The notes under the pieces: generated by a model | Seen by the model: the letters and a program-made list of their open reading frames with translations, nothing else | Database searches by the model: none | Told to the model about the DNA's origin: nothing | Shown: positions 1 through 7,229 of the stretch, one piece after another | How positions within the stretch are numbered: position 1 is the stretch's first letter | How the letters are laid out: the number at the start of each line of letters is the position of its first letter | Assembly (NCBI GenBank): GCA_902628525.1 | Contig: CACOMZ010000007.1 | Span: 1-34,591 of the forward strand | Direction: 5' to 3' | Origin: an uncultured Pelagibacteraceae bacterium | GTDB taxonomy: Bacteria > Pseudomonadota > Alphaproteobacteria > Pelagibacterales > Pelagibacteraceae | DNA: 34,591 nucleotides | Made by a program: the position numbers and the translations under genes

Positions 1-384
1 ATGGTTGATCTCAAAAATAAGTTTGAAGACAAGAGAGGTTTTATCCAACCACTGTGTGATTTAAATATGAAAAGTGTTTCATTGATTTTTACAAAACCAG
101 ACCAATGGAGGGCAAACCATTACCATAAAAAAGATTGGCACTTCATATATGTGATTAGGGGAGAATTTGAATATTACTTTAGAAAAACAAATTCTAATGA
201 AAAAATTAACAAAAAAATTGTTAAAGAAAATGAATTACTTTTTACAGGACCAATGATTGATCACGCTATGCTCTATACCAAAGAAACGGAAATCTTGGTT
301 ATGAGCAAAAATCCAAGGGATCAAAAAACTTATGAAGAAGATACAGTAAGAATAAATTTCATGGATGACAATAATAGATTCTAA
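1..384 (+). CDS. RmlC-like cupin protein, probable nucleotide-sugar epimerase or isomerase
   Basis: A 127-residue single-domain cupin. The first metal or substrate motif is at about residues 39-57 (HYHKKDWHFIYVIRGEFEY), and the second at about 83-89 (GPMIDHA), as in RmlC-like sugar epimerases and WxcM/FdtA-type isomerases. The C-terminal 20 bases overlap the start of the sugar C-methyltransferase at 365, so the two are probably translated together and act on the same keto-sugar. The ATG coincides with the first base of the window, so the true start could lie outside it. The exact reaction (3- or 5-epimerisation, or 3,4-isomerisation) cannot be read from the sequence. A non-catalytic cupin is the main alternative. 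Confidence 0.75.
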   Translation: MVDLKNKFEDKRGFIQPLCDLNMKSVSLIFTKPDQWRANHYHKKDWHFIYVIRGEFEYYFRKTNSNEKINKKIVKENELLFTGPMIDHAMLYTKETEILVMSKNPRDQKTYEEDTVRINFMDDNNRF

Positions 385-1633
385 ATTGAGCAAAAATTTT
401 CAATTAAGAAAAGAATGTGTTTTGTGTAAAAGCAAAAAACTTAAAAAAGTTTTAAATTTTAAAAAAACTCCATTAGCTAATTCATATGTACAATCTGCTA
501 GTATAAAGGAAAAATATTACCCATTGATATGTGTTTTGTGTCAAGATTGTAAACATCTTCAATTACAACATTTAGTTAATCCATCATTACTTTTTAAAAA
601 TTATATGTATGTAAGTGGCACTTCTCCAGTTTTAAGAAAACATTTTGAAAATTATTTCAAAAAAATAAAAAAGATGAAAAAAATTAACAAAAAAAAGGAT
701 AAGATTTTAGATATAGCTTGTAATGATGGTACCTTTTTAGATTTTTTTATAAAAGATAAATTTAATAATGTGGTTGGTATTGAGCCAGCAAGAAATTTAA
801 GAAATTTAAATAAGAAAAAAAAAATTGATATTAATACAGAATTTTTTACTTATAAGAATAGTTTAAAATTAAAAAAAAAATATAAAAAATTTAAAATCAT
901 TACAGCTAATAACGTATTTGCTCATGTACCCGACCTTAAAGATTTTGCTTTAGGGGTTAAAAATATACTTTCAGAAGATGGGTTATTTATTTTTGAAGTG
1001 TCTTATTTACTAGATGTTATTAAAAAAATTACTTTTGATACAATTTATCATGAGCATATGTCATATCACTCATTAAAACCTTTAATTAATTTTTTCAGTT
1101 CAATAAACCTAGAAGTGATTGATTTTGATTTAGTAGAGGCTCAAGGAGGTTCTATTAGAATTTTTGTTGCTCATAAAGGAAAAATTAAAGTCAAAAAAAA
1201 TAAAATAAAAAAACAGATACAAATAGAAAAAGATTATGGATTATTTTCTGAAAAAAAATATTTGGACTTTTTCAAAAGGATAAAAAATCAAAAAGAAAAA
1301 ATAAGGAAATTAATTAAAATAAATTTGAATAAAAATAAACTTATTGTTGGTTATGGTGCACCTGCAAAAGTTACAACATTTTGTCATGTTTTTAACTTAG
1401 GGAAAAAAAGCATAAGTTTTATTACAGATGACAATTATCTGAAACAAAATAAATTGACACCTGGAAAAAATATTAAAATAATAAACTTTAACGAATTAAA
1501 GAAAATAGATTTTGATTTTATTATTATTTTAGCATGGAATTTTTCAACTCCAATTATAAAAAAGCTTAAAGAAAATATTAAAAGTAGGAATTATAAAATT
1601 ATTATCCCATTTCCAAAATTAAGAATAATTTAA
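365..1633 (+). CDS. SAM-dependent sugar C-methyltransferase (TylCIII/NovU-like)
   Basis: This 422-residue protein has the three-part layout of deoxysugar C-methyltransferases. The N-terminal zinc-binding region has Cys pairs (ECVLCKSKK near residue 17, then ICVLCQDCKH near 55). A Rossmann SAM domain follows with motif I LDIACNDGTFLDFF near 116, then NNVFAHVPDL and the characteristic YHEHMSYHSL. The C-terminal third domain carries GGSIRIF and YGAPAKVTTF. Family members add a methyl group to carbon 3 of NDP-4-keto-6-deoxysugars in the cytoplasm. The start overlaps the cupin gene by 20 bases, and the stop overlaps the stop of the convergent glycosyltransferase by 4. The reading is strong for the family; the sugar substrate is unknown. 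A branched-chain surface sugar is the natural inference. Confidence 0.86.
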   Translation: MTIIDSKLSKNFQLRKECVLCKSKKLKKVLNFKKTPLANSYVQSASIKEKYYPLICVLCQDCKHLQLQHLVNPSLLFKNYMYVSGTSPVLRKHFENYFKKIKKMKKINKKKDKILDIACNDGTFLDFFIKDKFNNVVGIEPARNLRNLNKKKKIDINTEFFTYKNSLKLKKKYKKFKIITANNVFAHVPDLKDFALGVKNILSEDGLFIFEVSYLLDVIKKITFDTIYHEHMSYHSLKPLINFFSSINLEVIDFDLVEAQGGSIRIFVAHKGKIKVKKNKIKKQIQIEKDYGLFSEKKYLDFFKRIKNQKEKIRKLIKINLNKNKLIVGYGAPAKVTTFCHVFNLGKKSISFITDDNYLKQNKLTPGKNIKIINFNELKKIDFDFIIILAWNFSTPIIKKLKENIKSRNYKIIIPFPKLRII

Positions 1634-2343
1634 TTTAAAATTCTATCTAATATAATTCTTTTTAGTGCATAAATTCCAACTACCCAGGTGTTCTTTTTTC
1701 CTTCTGCAAATGATCTATTTCTATAATCAATTTCTATTTGACCAATATTTTTTGTTTTTTTAATTAATTGATTTATCATGCTAAAATCATACTCGAATCT
1801 TTCACCTTTTATCTTCAAGCTTTGTAAAAGAGGTGTTTTAATTAATCTATAGCAAGTACAAACGTCTTTTAATCTGGTGAAATAAAGAATATTAGTAAGA
1901 AAACTCAAACTAAGAACTGCAATTTTATGAAATATAAAATATGCACTGTAAATTTTTGTATCTTTTAATTTTCTGTATCCCAAAACAGCATCATGGTTAT
2001 TTATTATTGCTAACTCTAATAAAGAATTTATATTTTCAATATTATATTCAAGATCAGCATCTTGGATTACTGTGAAATCACCTTTGCAAAGGGGTATTGC
2101 CATTTTTTGTGAGTCTCCCTTTCCTAAATTTTTATTTTTATATATAAAAATATCATTTTTAAAAATTTCATTGCTTTCTAACTTTTTTAACAATTCTTTT
2201 GATCCATCATTTGAATTATCATCCACCACTAATAATTGACTTGTATAATTTTCAAGTAATTTAAGTTTTTTTAGTTTATGCAAAACAATAGATACTGTAT
2301 TAAATTCATTATAAACAGGAATTATTATAGATAACTTTTTCAT
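1630..2343 (-). CDS. Glycosyltransferase family 2, dolichol/undecaprenyl-phosphate sugar synthase-like
   Basis: A 237-residue GT2 enzyme. It begins with the classic KLSIIIPVYNEF strand and loop, then VVDDNSNDGS near residue 40 and NLGKGDSQKMAI near 74. The DXD-type metal site is QDADLEY near 94. These are the hallmarks of the DPM1-like branch that moves a sugar from a nucleotide donor to a polyprenyl phosphate or a nearby acceptor at the inner face of the membrane. A hydrophobic stretch near residues 135-155 may be membrane-associated. The gene converges on the C-methyltransferase with a 4-base overlap of stops, and its ATG lies only two bases from the ATG of the divergent oxidoreductase gene. 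Acceptor and sugar cannot be told. Confidence 0.86.
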   Translation of the reverse strand: MKKLSIIIPVYNEFNTVSIVLHKLKKLKLLENYTSQLLVVDDNSNDGSKELLKKLESNEIFKNDIFIYKNKNLGKGDSQKMAIPLCKGDFTVIQDADLEYNIENINSLLELAIINNHDAVLGYRKLKDTKIYSAYFIFHKIAVLSLSFLTNILYFTRLKDVCTCYRLIKTPLLQSLKIKGERFEYDFSMINQLIKKTKNIGQIEIDYRNRSFAEGKKNTWVVGIYALKRIILDRILN

Positions 2344-2345
2344 TT

Positions 2346-3206
2346 ATGAGCTACCATCTTATAGTGGGTTTTGGGAAATGGTCAAAAAAAAATTTGAAAT
2401 ATTTAAAAAGAAAAAAAAAACTTTCTAAAACTATAATTAAAACTCGTCATAATTACATTTATCCAAATAGAAAAATAATTGATAAATGTGATTTAAAAAA
2501 AATTCTCAATAAAATATACTCAGTGCATATATGTACACCTGTAGATAGCCATTTTGAGTATTTAAAAAAATTTAAATCTTTTAAAAAAGTAATTGTCGAA
2601 AAACCAATTGTTAAGAAAAAAATACAACTTTTATCTTTAAAAAAAATATATAAAAACAAATCACTTATTGTAAATTATACTGACACATTTAATCCACTTA
2701 TAGGAAAAATAAAAAATTACACCAAAAAAAATAATATTAATAAAATTGTACTCAACTATTCAAAAAGAAAAATTTATTATAAAAAAAAATATGATTTTGC
2801 TGAAGATTGGCTTGATCACCCACTGTCACTGATTTTATTATTTTTTAAAAAATTTAATAAATTAGAAATTCAAAAAAATTTAATTAACAAAAAAAATAAT
2901 TTATATAATCAAACAATAATACTAAAATATAAATATTCAAAGTTTGAAATATTTATAAACCTTAATACTACAAAAAAAACCCAAAGAAATATGCAAATTT
3001 TCCTCGATAAAAATAATTTTAATTTTAATTTTAATCAAAATTCATTATATAAAAATCGTTCAAAAATATTTAAATCAAATCTTAACAGTTTTGACGTGTT
3101 TTATAAATTTTTAAATGCAGACATCGGTAAATCTTTACAAAACTATAAATTTCACGAAAAAATATTTTATGAAAAACAAAAAATAATAAAAATTTTAAAA
3201 CAATAA
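2346..3206 (+). CDS. Gfo/Idh/MocA-family NAD(P)-dependent sugar oxidoreductase
   Basis: A 286-residue protein with an N-terminal Rossmann fold (HLIVGFGKWSKKNLKYL), the family motif VHICTPVDSHF at about residues 60-70 and VIVEKPIV at about 83-89, which holds the EKP triad. DWLDHP at about 154-159 supplies the likely catalytic histidine (H158). Family members oxidise or reduce sugars or nucleotide sugars. It is short for the family (usually 320-380), with a C-terminal part that is lysine- and asparagine-rich and weakly conserved, and it is more AT-rich than most neighbours. The start is divergent from the GT2 gene with two bases between the ATGs. Function inferred as surface-sugar tailoring. 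Confidence 0.76.
   Translation: MSYHLIVGFGKWSKKNLKYLKRKKKLSKTIIKTRHNYIYPNRKIIDKCDLKKILNKIYSVHICTPVDSHFEYLKKFKSFKKVIVEKPIVKKKIQLLSLKKIYKNKSLIVNYTDTFNPLIGKIKNYTKKNNINKIVLNYSKRKIYYKKKYDFAEDWLDHPLSLILLFFKKFNKLEIQKNLINKKNNLYNQTIILKYKYSKFEIFINLNTTKKTQRNMQIFLDKNNFNFNFNQNSLYKNRSKIFKSNLNSFDVFYKFLNADIGKSLQNYKFHEKIFYEKQKIIKILKQ
2358..2385 (-). promoter_or_regulatory. Candidate sigma-70 promoter for the GT2 gene, inside the divergent gene
   Basis: On the minus strand TTGACC (2385-2380) and TATAAG (2363-2358) are separated by 16 bases, five of six matches in each box. Transcription would begin about 7 bases past the -10 box, leaving a leader of fewer than ten bases before the ATG at 2343. The site lies entirely within the first codons of the oxidoreductase gene on the other strand. 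In so AT-rich a genome -10 matches are common, but TTGAC is not, so this is moderate evidence. Confidence 0.4.
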
Positions 3207-3284
3207 ACTTTATTTTTTTCTTAACTTGATTGTATCCTGCAGTTAAAATATTTAATATCTTGAATCTAAGGAATTAATAAACTC

Positions 3285-3983
3285 TCAAATCTTAAATTTA
3301 GATTTATTACTATCGATTAAAAATGCTTTTACTGTTTCTTTAGTAAGTTCATTAAATGATTTTCCAAATTTTTCTATTTTTTCTATAATTGCTGGTGGGA
3401 CTGTAATAATTTGGCAATTCAGTTGTTTTGCTTGTAAATAATTATAAGGCTCACGAACACTAGCCCATAATATTTCTACATTTTTAAAACCTTTTGCCAG
3501 TTTAATACTTTTAATAAACTCTGGAATCGGATCTTTGCCGGTGTCCCCTGCTCTCCCTGCAAAAATTGAAATAATTACTTTTGTTTTTTTGTTAATTAAT
3601 TTTAGAATCTTTTCAGTTTGTCTTGCTGTATAAACGGCGGTAATATTCAATTTAATATTCTGACTATTAAGTTCTTTAATTACTTTTGCTGAAAAAATAT
3701 TTTTTGAATTTACAACTGGTACCTTTACATAAACATTCTTTCCCCAAGAACTTATTTTTTTTCCTTGTTCAATCATTGATTTATGATCATCTGCAAACAC
3801 TTCAAAAGAAATAGGTTTGTTTTTGCAAGTTTTAAGTATTTCTTTTGAATAAGATTTATAATCTTTTGCTCCTGCTTTTCTCATTAAGCTAGGGTTAGTC
3901 GTAAAACCTCTTACAATTTTTTTCTTATTAAATTTTTTAATTGTTGCCAAATCTGCAATGTCACAAAAAATTTTTGTATTCAT
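3285..3983 (-). CDS. Transaldolase / fructose-6-phosphate aldolase family protein
   Basis: A 232-residue class I aldolase of the small TalC/FSA type. FCDIADL near residue 6 and GFTTNPSL near 26 form the start of the barrel. The Schiff-base lysine is K87 in VYVKVPV. NITAVYT (113-119) and SIFAGRAGD (139-147) follow, all family hallmarks. Members either transfer dihydroxyacetone between sugar phosphates or cleave fructose 6-phosphate. It is the last gene of the 5S-rpmJ-pnt transcription unit, 5 bases after pntB. It could serve central pentose-phosphate metabolism or feed sugar phosphates to the polysaccharide genes; the sequence does not decide. The 78 bases downstream, before the convergent oxidoreductase gene, show no convincing terminator hairpin. 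Confidence 0.86.
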   Translation of the reverse strand: MNTKIFCDIADLATIKKFNKKKIVRGFTTNPSLMRKAGAKDYKSYSKEILKTCKNKPISFEVFADDHKSMIEQGKKISSWGKNVYVKVPVVNSKNIFSAKVIKELNSQNIKLNITAVYTARQTEKILKLINKKTKVIISIFAGRAGDTGKDPIPEFIKSIKLAKGFKNVEILWASVREPYNYLQAKQLNCQIITVPPAIIEKIEKFGKSFNELTKETVKAFLIDSNKSKFKI

Positions 3984-3988
3984 TTAAT

Positions 3989-5386
3989 CTATAGATTTTT
4001 AGTAATATCTTCAGTCATTTTTTTTGCATCAGCAAATAACATTAAAGTATTTTCTTTATAAAATAGATCGTTATCAATTCCAGCATAACCAGGAGATAAA
4101 CTCCTTTTTACAAATAAAACAGATTTACATTTTTCAACGTCCAAAACTGGCATTCCATATATTGGACTTTGTGGGTCTGTTTTTGCAACAGGATTAGTTA
4201 CATCATTAGCACCGATGACAAATGCTACATCTGCATTTGCAAAATCGTTATTAATCTCCTCCAGCTCAAATACTTCATCATATGGAACATTAGCCTCTGC
4301 CAATAAAACATTCATGTGTCCAGGCATTCTTCCAGCTACAGGATGAATAGCATAAGAAACTTTGATATCGTTTTTTTTCAAAGTGTCCACCATTTCTCTA
4401 AGAGCATGTTGGGCCTGGGCAACAGCCATTCCATAGCCAGGAACAATTATTACTGATGAAGCATTCTTCATTAAAAAAGCAGCGTCATCTGCATTTCCAC
4501 TTTTTACTGGTCTCTGTTCTTTACTTGAACTAATAGTTGTATCATCGGTTGCTCCAAATCCTCCTAAAATTACGTTAAAGAATGAACGATTCATTCCTTT
4601 GCACATTATGTATGATAAAATTGCTCCTGAAGATCCAACAAGTGCACCTGTAATAATTAAAGCAGTATTTTCTAAAGTAAATCCAATTCCTGCAGCTGCC
4701 CAACCAGAATATGAATTAAGCATTGAAATAACTACTGGCATATCTGCTCCACCGATTGGAATAATTAAAAGAAAACCAATTAAGAAAGAAAATGCTAATA
4801 ATATCCAAAATAAATTAGATGATTGAGATGAACATAATAAATAAATTAAAATAACTATTGAAATTAAAATTATTGCATTTAGCGGATGTTGACCTTTAAA
4901 TGTGATTGGTGAACCAGACATCATGCCTTGTAATTTTAAGAAGGCAATTACTGAGCCTGAGAATGTTATGGCTCCAACTGCAGCACCTATGGACATTTCT
5001 ATTAAACTTCCAAGTTTTATATTTCCTGGAGATCCAAGATTAAATGCTTCAGGATTTAAAAAAGCAGAAATTGCAACAAAGACTGCAGCCAATCCTACTA
5101 AACTATGAAATCCAGCAACTAATTCTGGCATTGCTGTCATTGGTATTCTATAAGCAATGAAAGCTCCAATTGAACCGCCAACTAGGATAAATATTAATAC
5201 AAATATAAATCCATAAGAAAAATTACCTGTAGATAGAAATGTTACTGTAATAGCTATAACCATTCCTAAAATACCAAACAAATTACCTTGTCTTGATGTT
5301 TCGGGAGACGACAATCCTCTTAATGCAAGGATAAATAATACCCCTGAAACTAAATAAAATACCGCAGATAAATTTGCTGAAATCAT
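3989..5386 (-). CDS. pntB: NAD(P) transhydrogenase subunit beta
   Basis: A 465-residue inner-membrane subunit of proton-translocating transhydrogenase, which drives NADPH formation from NADH with the proton gradient. The first half is a run of membrane helices (for example GNFSYGFIFVLIFILVGGSI). The C-terminal NADP(H)-binding domain III has PGYGMAVAQAQHALREM, HPVAGRMPGHMNVLLAEA and FVIGANDVTNPVAK, followed by KRSLSPGYAGIDNDLFY. The length is normal. Its ATG overlaps the pntAB stop by one base (TAATG), which suggests coupled translation. Assignment is secure. Confidence 0.97.
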   Translation of the reverse strand: MISANLSAVFYLVSGVLFILALRGLSSPETSRQGNLFGILGMVIAITVTFLSTGNFSYGFIFVLIFILVGGSIGAFIAYRIPMTAMPELVAGFHSLVGLAAVFVAISAFLNPEAFNLGSPGNIKLGSLIEMSIGAAVGAITFSGSVIAFLKLQGMMSGSPITFKGQHPLNAIILISIVILIYLLCSSQSSNLFWILLAFSFLIGFLLIIPIGGADMPVVISMLNSYSGWAAAGIGFTLENTALIITGALVGSSGAILSYIMCKGMNRSFFNVILGGFGATDDTTISSSKEQRPVKSGNADDAAFLMKNASSVIIVPGYGMAVAQAQHALREMVDTLKKNDIKVSYAIHPVAGRMPGHMNVLLAEANVPYDEVFELEEINNDFANADVAFVIGANDVTNPVAKTDPQSPIYGMPVLDVEKCKSVLFVKRSLSPGYAGIDNDLFYKENTLMLFADAKKMTEDITKNL

Positions 5387-5694
5387 TATTTATCCTTTTT
5401 CTTTTTTTTGTACATTGCTAACATTCTTTGAGTTACAAGGAATCCACCAAAAATATTTATTGCCGCTAATGCTATAGCCAAAAAACCAAAAATACTTGAG
5501 GTATTAAAAACACTTTCAGAATTTCCAGACAAACCTGCAATAATTGCACCAACGATAATGACTGAAGAAATTGCATTTGTAACAGACATTAAAGGAGTAT
5601 GTAAAGATGGAGTAACACTCCAAACGACATAATATCCTACAAATATTGACAAGATAAATATACTTAATCTAAATATTAAAGGATCTATTTCCAT
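5386..5694 (-). CDS. pntAB: NAD(P) transhydrogenase subunit alpha, membrane part (PntAB)
   Basis: A 102-residue protein corresponding to the C-terminal membrane domain of E. coli PntA, encoded separately as is usual in Alphaproteobacteria. It has about three hydrophobic helices, the conserved segment SLHTPLMSVTNAISSVI near residues 30-46, and a lysine-rich C-terminus (MYKKKKKDK). It joins PntB to form the proton channel. It lies 3 bases after pntAA and overlaps pntB by one base. The start is MEIDPLIFRL. Confidence 0.94.
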   Translation of the reverse strand: MEIDPLIFRLSIFILSIFVGYYVVWSVTPSLHTPLMSVTNAISSVIIVGAIIAGLSGNSESVFNTSSIFGFLAIALAAINIFGGFLVTQRMLAMYKKKKKDK

Positions 5695-5697
5695 AAA

Positions 5698-6786
5698 TTA
5701 TATTATTAATGTTTTTTTTATAATTTCATCTTCTAAATTAACATTTATCTTTTTATTTTCTTTATCAAATAAATTATCAACAAAATTAAAAAGATTTTTG
5801 GCATATAAATTTGATGCTGACATTGGTAACTTATTGAGTATATTACTTTCACCCATTATTCTGACACCATTATTTACAACAACTTTATCGACCTCTGTAA
5901 ATGCAGTATTGCCTCCTTGGATTGCAGCTAAGTCATATATTACTGATCCAGCTTGCATATTATTCACCATATTTTCTTTAATTATTAAAGGTGCTTTTTT
6001 TCCTGGAATTAAAGCTGTACAAATTACAATATCAATTTTTTTTAAAGTTTCAGACAATAATTCTTCTTGTTTTTTTTTAAAATCATCAGAGGCCTCTTTT
6101 GCATAACCTCCCTGAGTTTCTAAATTTTCTGAACCCTCTACAAAAAGAAACTTTCCACCTAAACTCTCAACTTGCTCTTTTGAGGCCATTCTAACATCCG
6201 TAGCAAAAACAATTGCTCCCATTCTTTTTGCTGTTGCTATCGCTTGAAGACCAGCAACACCTGCACCAACAACTAAAACTTTTGCAGCTGGTACAGTGCC
6301 AGCTGCTGTCATCATCATTGGTATAGCCTTTTCAAAATTTGCAAAAGACTCTATAACAGCCTTATACCCAGCTAAATTAGCCTGGGAAGATAAAATATCC
6401 ATAGATTGAGCTCTTGTAATTCTTGGAAGTAATTCCAAAGAAAAAAGATTAATTTTTTTTTTCGCTAAATTTTTTAATTTTTCACTATTTTCGTAAGGAT
6501 TTAAAACACCTATTAATGTTTGACTTTCTTTAATATAAGAACTCTTGTCATCTGATATCATTCCAAGTTGAACGATTATGTCTGAAGAGCCTAAAACCTC
6601 AACTTCATCTTTAGAAATTTTTGCACCTAAATCTATGTACTGTTGATCTTTTATTCCAAGATGAACACCATAGTTTTCATTTAAAATTATTTCAAATCCA
6701 AGTGATGTATATTTTTTTATTATTTCAGGAGTTACTGCAATTCTTTTTTCAACACTTTGGTTTTCTAAAATAGAACCGATTCTCAT
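5698..6786 (-). CDS. pntAA: NAD(P) transhydrogenase subunit alpha, soluble NAD-binding part (PntAA)
   Basis: A 362-residue cytoplasmic domain I that binds NAD(H). It shows RIAVTPE at 15-21, RITRAQSMDILSSQANLAGY at 122-141, the dinucleotide loop GAGVAGLQA at 174-182 with ATDVR after it, and PGKKAPLII further on. I chose the ATG at 6786 (MRIGSILENQ), 8 bases after the stop of the small cox IV-like gene. The frame stays open upstream to an ATG at 6852, but that extension lies within the cox IV-like gene in another frame and gives a non-family N-terminus. Gene order pntAA-pntAB-pntB forms one unit. Confidence 0.96.
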   Translation of the reverse strand: MRIGSILENQSVEKRIAVTPEIIKKYTSLGFEIILNENYGVHLGIKDQQYIDLGAKISKDEVEVLGSSDIIVQLGMISDDKSSYIKESQTLIGVLNPYENSEKLKNLAKKKINLFSLELLPRITRAQSMDILSSQANLAGYKAVIESFANFEKAIPMMMTAAGTVPAAKVLVVGAGVAGLQAIATAKRMGAIVFATDVRMASKEQVESLGGKFLFVEGSENLETQGGYAKEASDDFKKKQEELLSETLKKIDIVICTALIPGKKAPLIIKENMVNNMQAGSVIYDLAAIQGGNTAFTEVDKVVVNNGVRIMGESNILNKLPMSASNLYAKNLFNFVDNLFDKENKKINVNLEDEIIKKTLII

Positions 6787-6794
6787 AAGAAAAC

Positions 6795-6905
6795 TTACAA
6801 CAAGAATAGAGCCATAAGAACTAAAACTGTAATCACAGCGACAGTTCCCCACAGCACAAATTTAGTAAAATTATTCCACGTATTTTTATGGTCCTGATTA
6901 TCCAT
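6795..6905 (-). CDS. Small aa3-type cytochrome c oxidase subunit IV-like membrane peptide
   Basis: A 36-residue ORF read as MDNQDHKNTWNNFTKFVLW followed by one hydrophobic helix, then a stop. The polar, tryptophan-containing N-terminus followed by a single helix matches the bacterial aa3-type oxidase subunit IV family, which in many Alphaproteobacteria is encoded directly upstream of pntA. It starts 4 bases after the rpmJ stop and ends 8 bases before pntAA, so it sits inside the operon. Its role beyond being a small oxidase-associated membrane peptide is not known to me. Its small size limits certainty, but position and shape agree. Confidence 0.75.
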   Translation of the reverse strand: MDNQDHKNTWNNFTKFVLWGTVAVITVLVLMALFLL

Positions 6906-6909
6906 AAAA

Positions 6910-7035
6910 TTACTTTTGTCTCGCTTTGAATTTTGGATTTGTTTTATTTATGACGTAAACACGACCTCTTCTTCTCACCAATTTTGAATTGAGATCTCTT
7001 TTTTTTATTGATTTTAATGAACTTTTTATTTTCAT
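6910..7035 (-). CDS. rpmJ: Ribosomal protein bL36
   Basis: A 41-residue, strongly basic protein beginning [18 protein letters not shown] and ending [16 protein letters not shown], the standard alphaproteobacterial L36 pattern ([15 protein letters not shown]). It is the zinc-independent form: the Cys/His ligands of the classical L36 are absent. The ATG is only 12 bases after the mature 3' end of the 5S rRNA and no terminator lies between, so the two must share a transcript. No Shine-Dalgarno sequence is visible in those 12 bases. It is followed after 4 bases by the cox IV-like gene. Confidence 0.94.
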   Translation of the reverse strand: MKIKSSLKSIKKRDLNSKLVRRRGRVYVINKTNPKFKARQK

Positions 7036-7047
7036 AATTTTTGTTTA

Positions 7048-7163
7048 GCCTGGCAATGTCCTACTCTTCCATGTCTTAAGACAAAGTACCATTGGCGCTG
7101 AAAGGCTTGACTTCCGAGTTCGGAATGGGATCGGGTATTACACTTTCGCAATAATCACCAGGC
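7048..7163 (-). rRNA. rrf: 5S ribosomal RNA
   Basis: About 116 bases on the minus strand, starting GCCTGGTGATTATTGCG and ending with the complementary CATTGCCAGGC, so that the terminal helix GCCTGG/CCAGGC closes. The internal CCGATCCCATTCCGAACTCG block is the universally conserved 5S core. No 23S or 16S sequence adjoins it: upstream on the same strand is the O-antigen-ligase-like gene, and downstream after 12 bases is rpmJ. This detached position fits the known SAR11 arrangement in which a hypervariable island separates 5S from the other rRNA genes. Confidence 0.96.
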
Positions 7164-7168
7164 AAGGC

Positions 7169-7197
7169 CTTTTACTTAAAAAAATTTAATTAGTAAA
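7169..7197 (-). promoter_or_regulatory. Candidate promoter for the 5S-rpmJ-pnt transcription unit
   Basis: Minus strand: TTTACT (7197-7192) and TAAAAG (7174-7169) with a 17-base spacer; each box matches four of six consensus bases. The first base of mature 5S (7163) is 6 bases beyond the -10 box, exactly where transcription would start. The position is more persuasive than the boxes. Read-through from the ligase gene 66 bases upstream, followed by processing, is the alternative. Confidence 0.32.
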
Positions 7198-7229
7198 GAA
7201 TAAAAAAATAATAAATCATCTAATAATAT

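Noticed and set aside
3207..3284. Possible small gene or terminator after the oxidoreductase and transaldolase-like genes
   Set aside because: No ORF with a sensible start and no hairpin with a stable stem could be found in these 78 bases.
4599..5108. Plus-strand ORFs inside pntB
   Set aside because: They are antisense shadows of a highly conserved gene, with no recognisable motifs or start signals.
6787..6852. Longer N-terminus for pntAA
   Set aside because: It translates the cox IV-like gene in a shifted frame, has no transhydrogenase character, and the natural MRIGSILEN start is 8 bases after that gene's stop.
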